A DNA stretch of 64,000 bases, from positions 1-64,000 of the forward strand of contig CAYXMM010000006.1 in the NCBI GenBank assembly GCA_964465945.1. Reading direction: 5' to 3'. The position numbers and the translations under genes are program-made. This DNA is from JAJRPT01 sp964465945. Its GTDB lineage: Bacteria; Bacteroidota; Ignavibacteria; Kapaibacteriales; UBA2268. How positions within the stretch are numbered: position 1 is the first letter of the stretch; each line of letters starts with the position of its first letter. Of the stretch, positions 63,774 to 64,000 are shown piece by piece. The notes under the pieces were generated by a model. It saw nothing but the letters and a program-made list of their open reading frames with translations. It made no database searches and was not told the DNA's origin.

Positions 63774-64000
63774 TTTCTTTCTCCTTCGATTTGGCTAATT
63801 TTTGATTTTAACTTTTCATTTTCTTTTTGCAATTCAATCATATAAAGCGTTAGTTCTTCAATTTTTTCAAGCATTTTAACTTGCATTTCATTGATACTAA
63901 CTCCGTTTTGTTTTACTTCTGCTTCCGATGGTATACCCGGTAAGTGTCCCGATGCTTGTATCTTTTTCTCAAGTTCGAGAAGCGAAAGTAATTTATAGTC
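63770..64000 (-). CDS. C-terminus of a tail-fiber-domain-type secreted protein (partial)
   Basis: The last 76 codons of a gene that runs off the right edge. The end reads DYKLLSLLELEKKIQASGHL, PGIPSEAEVKQNGVSINEMQ and VKMLEKIEELTLYMIELQKE, the well-known 'LPGIPS..ev...gvslgemq..LLkKIEELTLY' tail of Bacteroidota 'tail fiber domain' or cell-wall-anchor-type surface proteins. A coiled-coil tail follows. It is not a prophage gene. Its TGA overlaps the next ATG by 4 bases. Confidence 0.85.
   Translation of the reverse strand, partial: DYKLLSLLELEKKIQASGHLPGIPSEAEVKQNGVSINEMQVKMLEKIEELTLYMIELQKENEKLKSKISQIEGERK

Noticed and set aside
63770..64000. Prophage tail fiber gene
   Set aside because: The LPGIPS/KIEELTLY tail is a common C-terminus of Bacteroidota surface proteins; no phage genes are nearby.
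1..64000. CRISPR array, tRNA cluster, IS element or integrase
   Set aside because: No regular spacer repeats, cloverleaf, transposase motif or integrase motif was found on reading both strands.

Overview
The window is a strongly AT-rich chromosomal segment of a Bacteroidota-type bacterium. The best fit is the Chlorobiota/Ignavibacteria/Kapabacteria side of that group. The evidence is several large secreted proteins with C-terminal type IX secretion (T9SS) sorting domains, a PorZ-like propeller protein, a TonB-dependent receptor, an OmpA-type protein and a Sec/lipoprotein-type (clade II) nitrous oxide reductase. Many genes also carry recognisable Shine-Dalgarno sequences (AGGAG or GGAGG), which most Bacteroidia and Flavobacteriia lack. 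No tRNA, rRNA, CRISPR array, insertion sequence or prophage was seen. The placement is an inference and no taxonomic search was run.

Layout. 1-1.4 kb: two small secreted proteins of unknown function on the minus strand; the downstream one seems to be cut by a nonsense codon. 1.7-4.0 kb: a translation block (rpmI, rplT, pheS, aat) without infC. 4.2-6.4 kb: a T9SS cargo protein. 6.6-10.9 kb: a plus-strand run of mutS, a metallo-beta-lactamase-fold hydrolase and mtgA with overlapping ends. 11-19.6 kb: a HIT hydrolase, a 1,600-residue T9SS protein, an orphan Rossmann-fold protein and rarA. 19.6-27.8 kb: a secreted endonuclease/exonuclease/phosphatase-fold protein, then a long minus-strand run of ribH, PorZ-like protein, TPR protein, Gfo/Idh/MocA oxidoreductase, FemAB-like acyltransferase and FAD oxidoreductase.

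27.9-34 kb holds two riboswitches. A c-di-AMP (ydaO-type) element lies directly against a KimA-like potassium transporter gene. A TPP (THI-box) element precedes a TonB-dependent receptor, presumably for thiamin uptake; its leader shows mutually exclusive pairings that could hide or free the ribosome binding site. Between them are an NlpC/P60 lipoprotein and a previously uncounted 50-residue membrane protein overlapping it. 34-40.5 kb: an OmpA-family protein, then a signalling operon (PAS histidine kinase, sigma-54 response regulator, CheR methyltransferase, acidic coiled-coil protein). 40.5-46.8 kb: an RluB-type pseudouridine synthase with a tandem-repeat N-terminus, BatA/BatD-like proteins, a DUF2461 protein, ApaG, a ROK kinase and an acetyltransferase-like protein.

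46.9-56 kb is a nitrous oxide respiration locus, all on the minus strand: cytochrome c lipoprotein, nosZ, a four-helix membrane protein, nosL, nosD, nosF, nosY. It is bracketed by NAD-biosynthesis genes, with nadB upstream and nadA fused into the end of the nos transcript by an overlapping stop/start. The cytochrome and NosZ both look like lipoproteins, which suggests a membrane-tethered electron-transfer pair. 56.3-64 kb: two plus-strand T9SS proteins (one a subtilase), a Gdx/SugE-type SMR exporter, an outer-membrane barrel, a reprolysin-like T9SS metalloprotease, a lipoprotein overlapping it, and the C-terminus of a 'tail fiber domain'-type protein running off the right edge.
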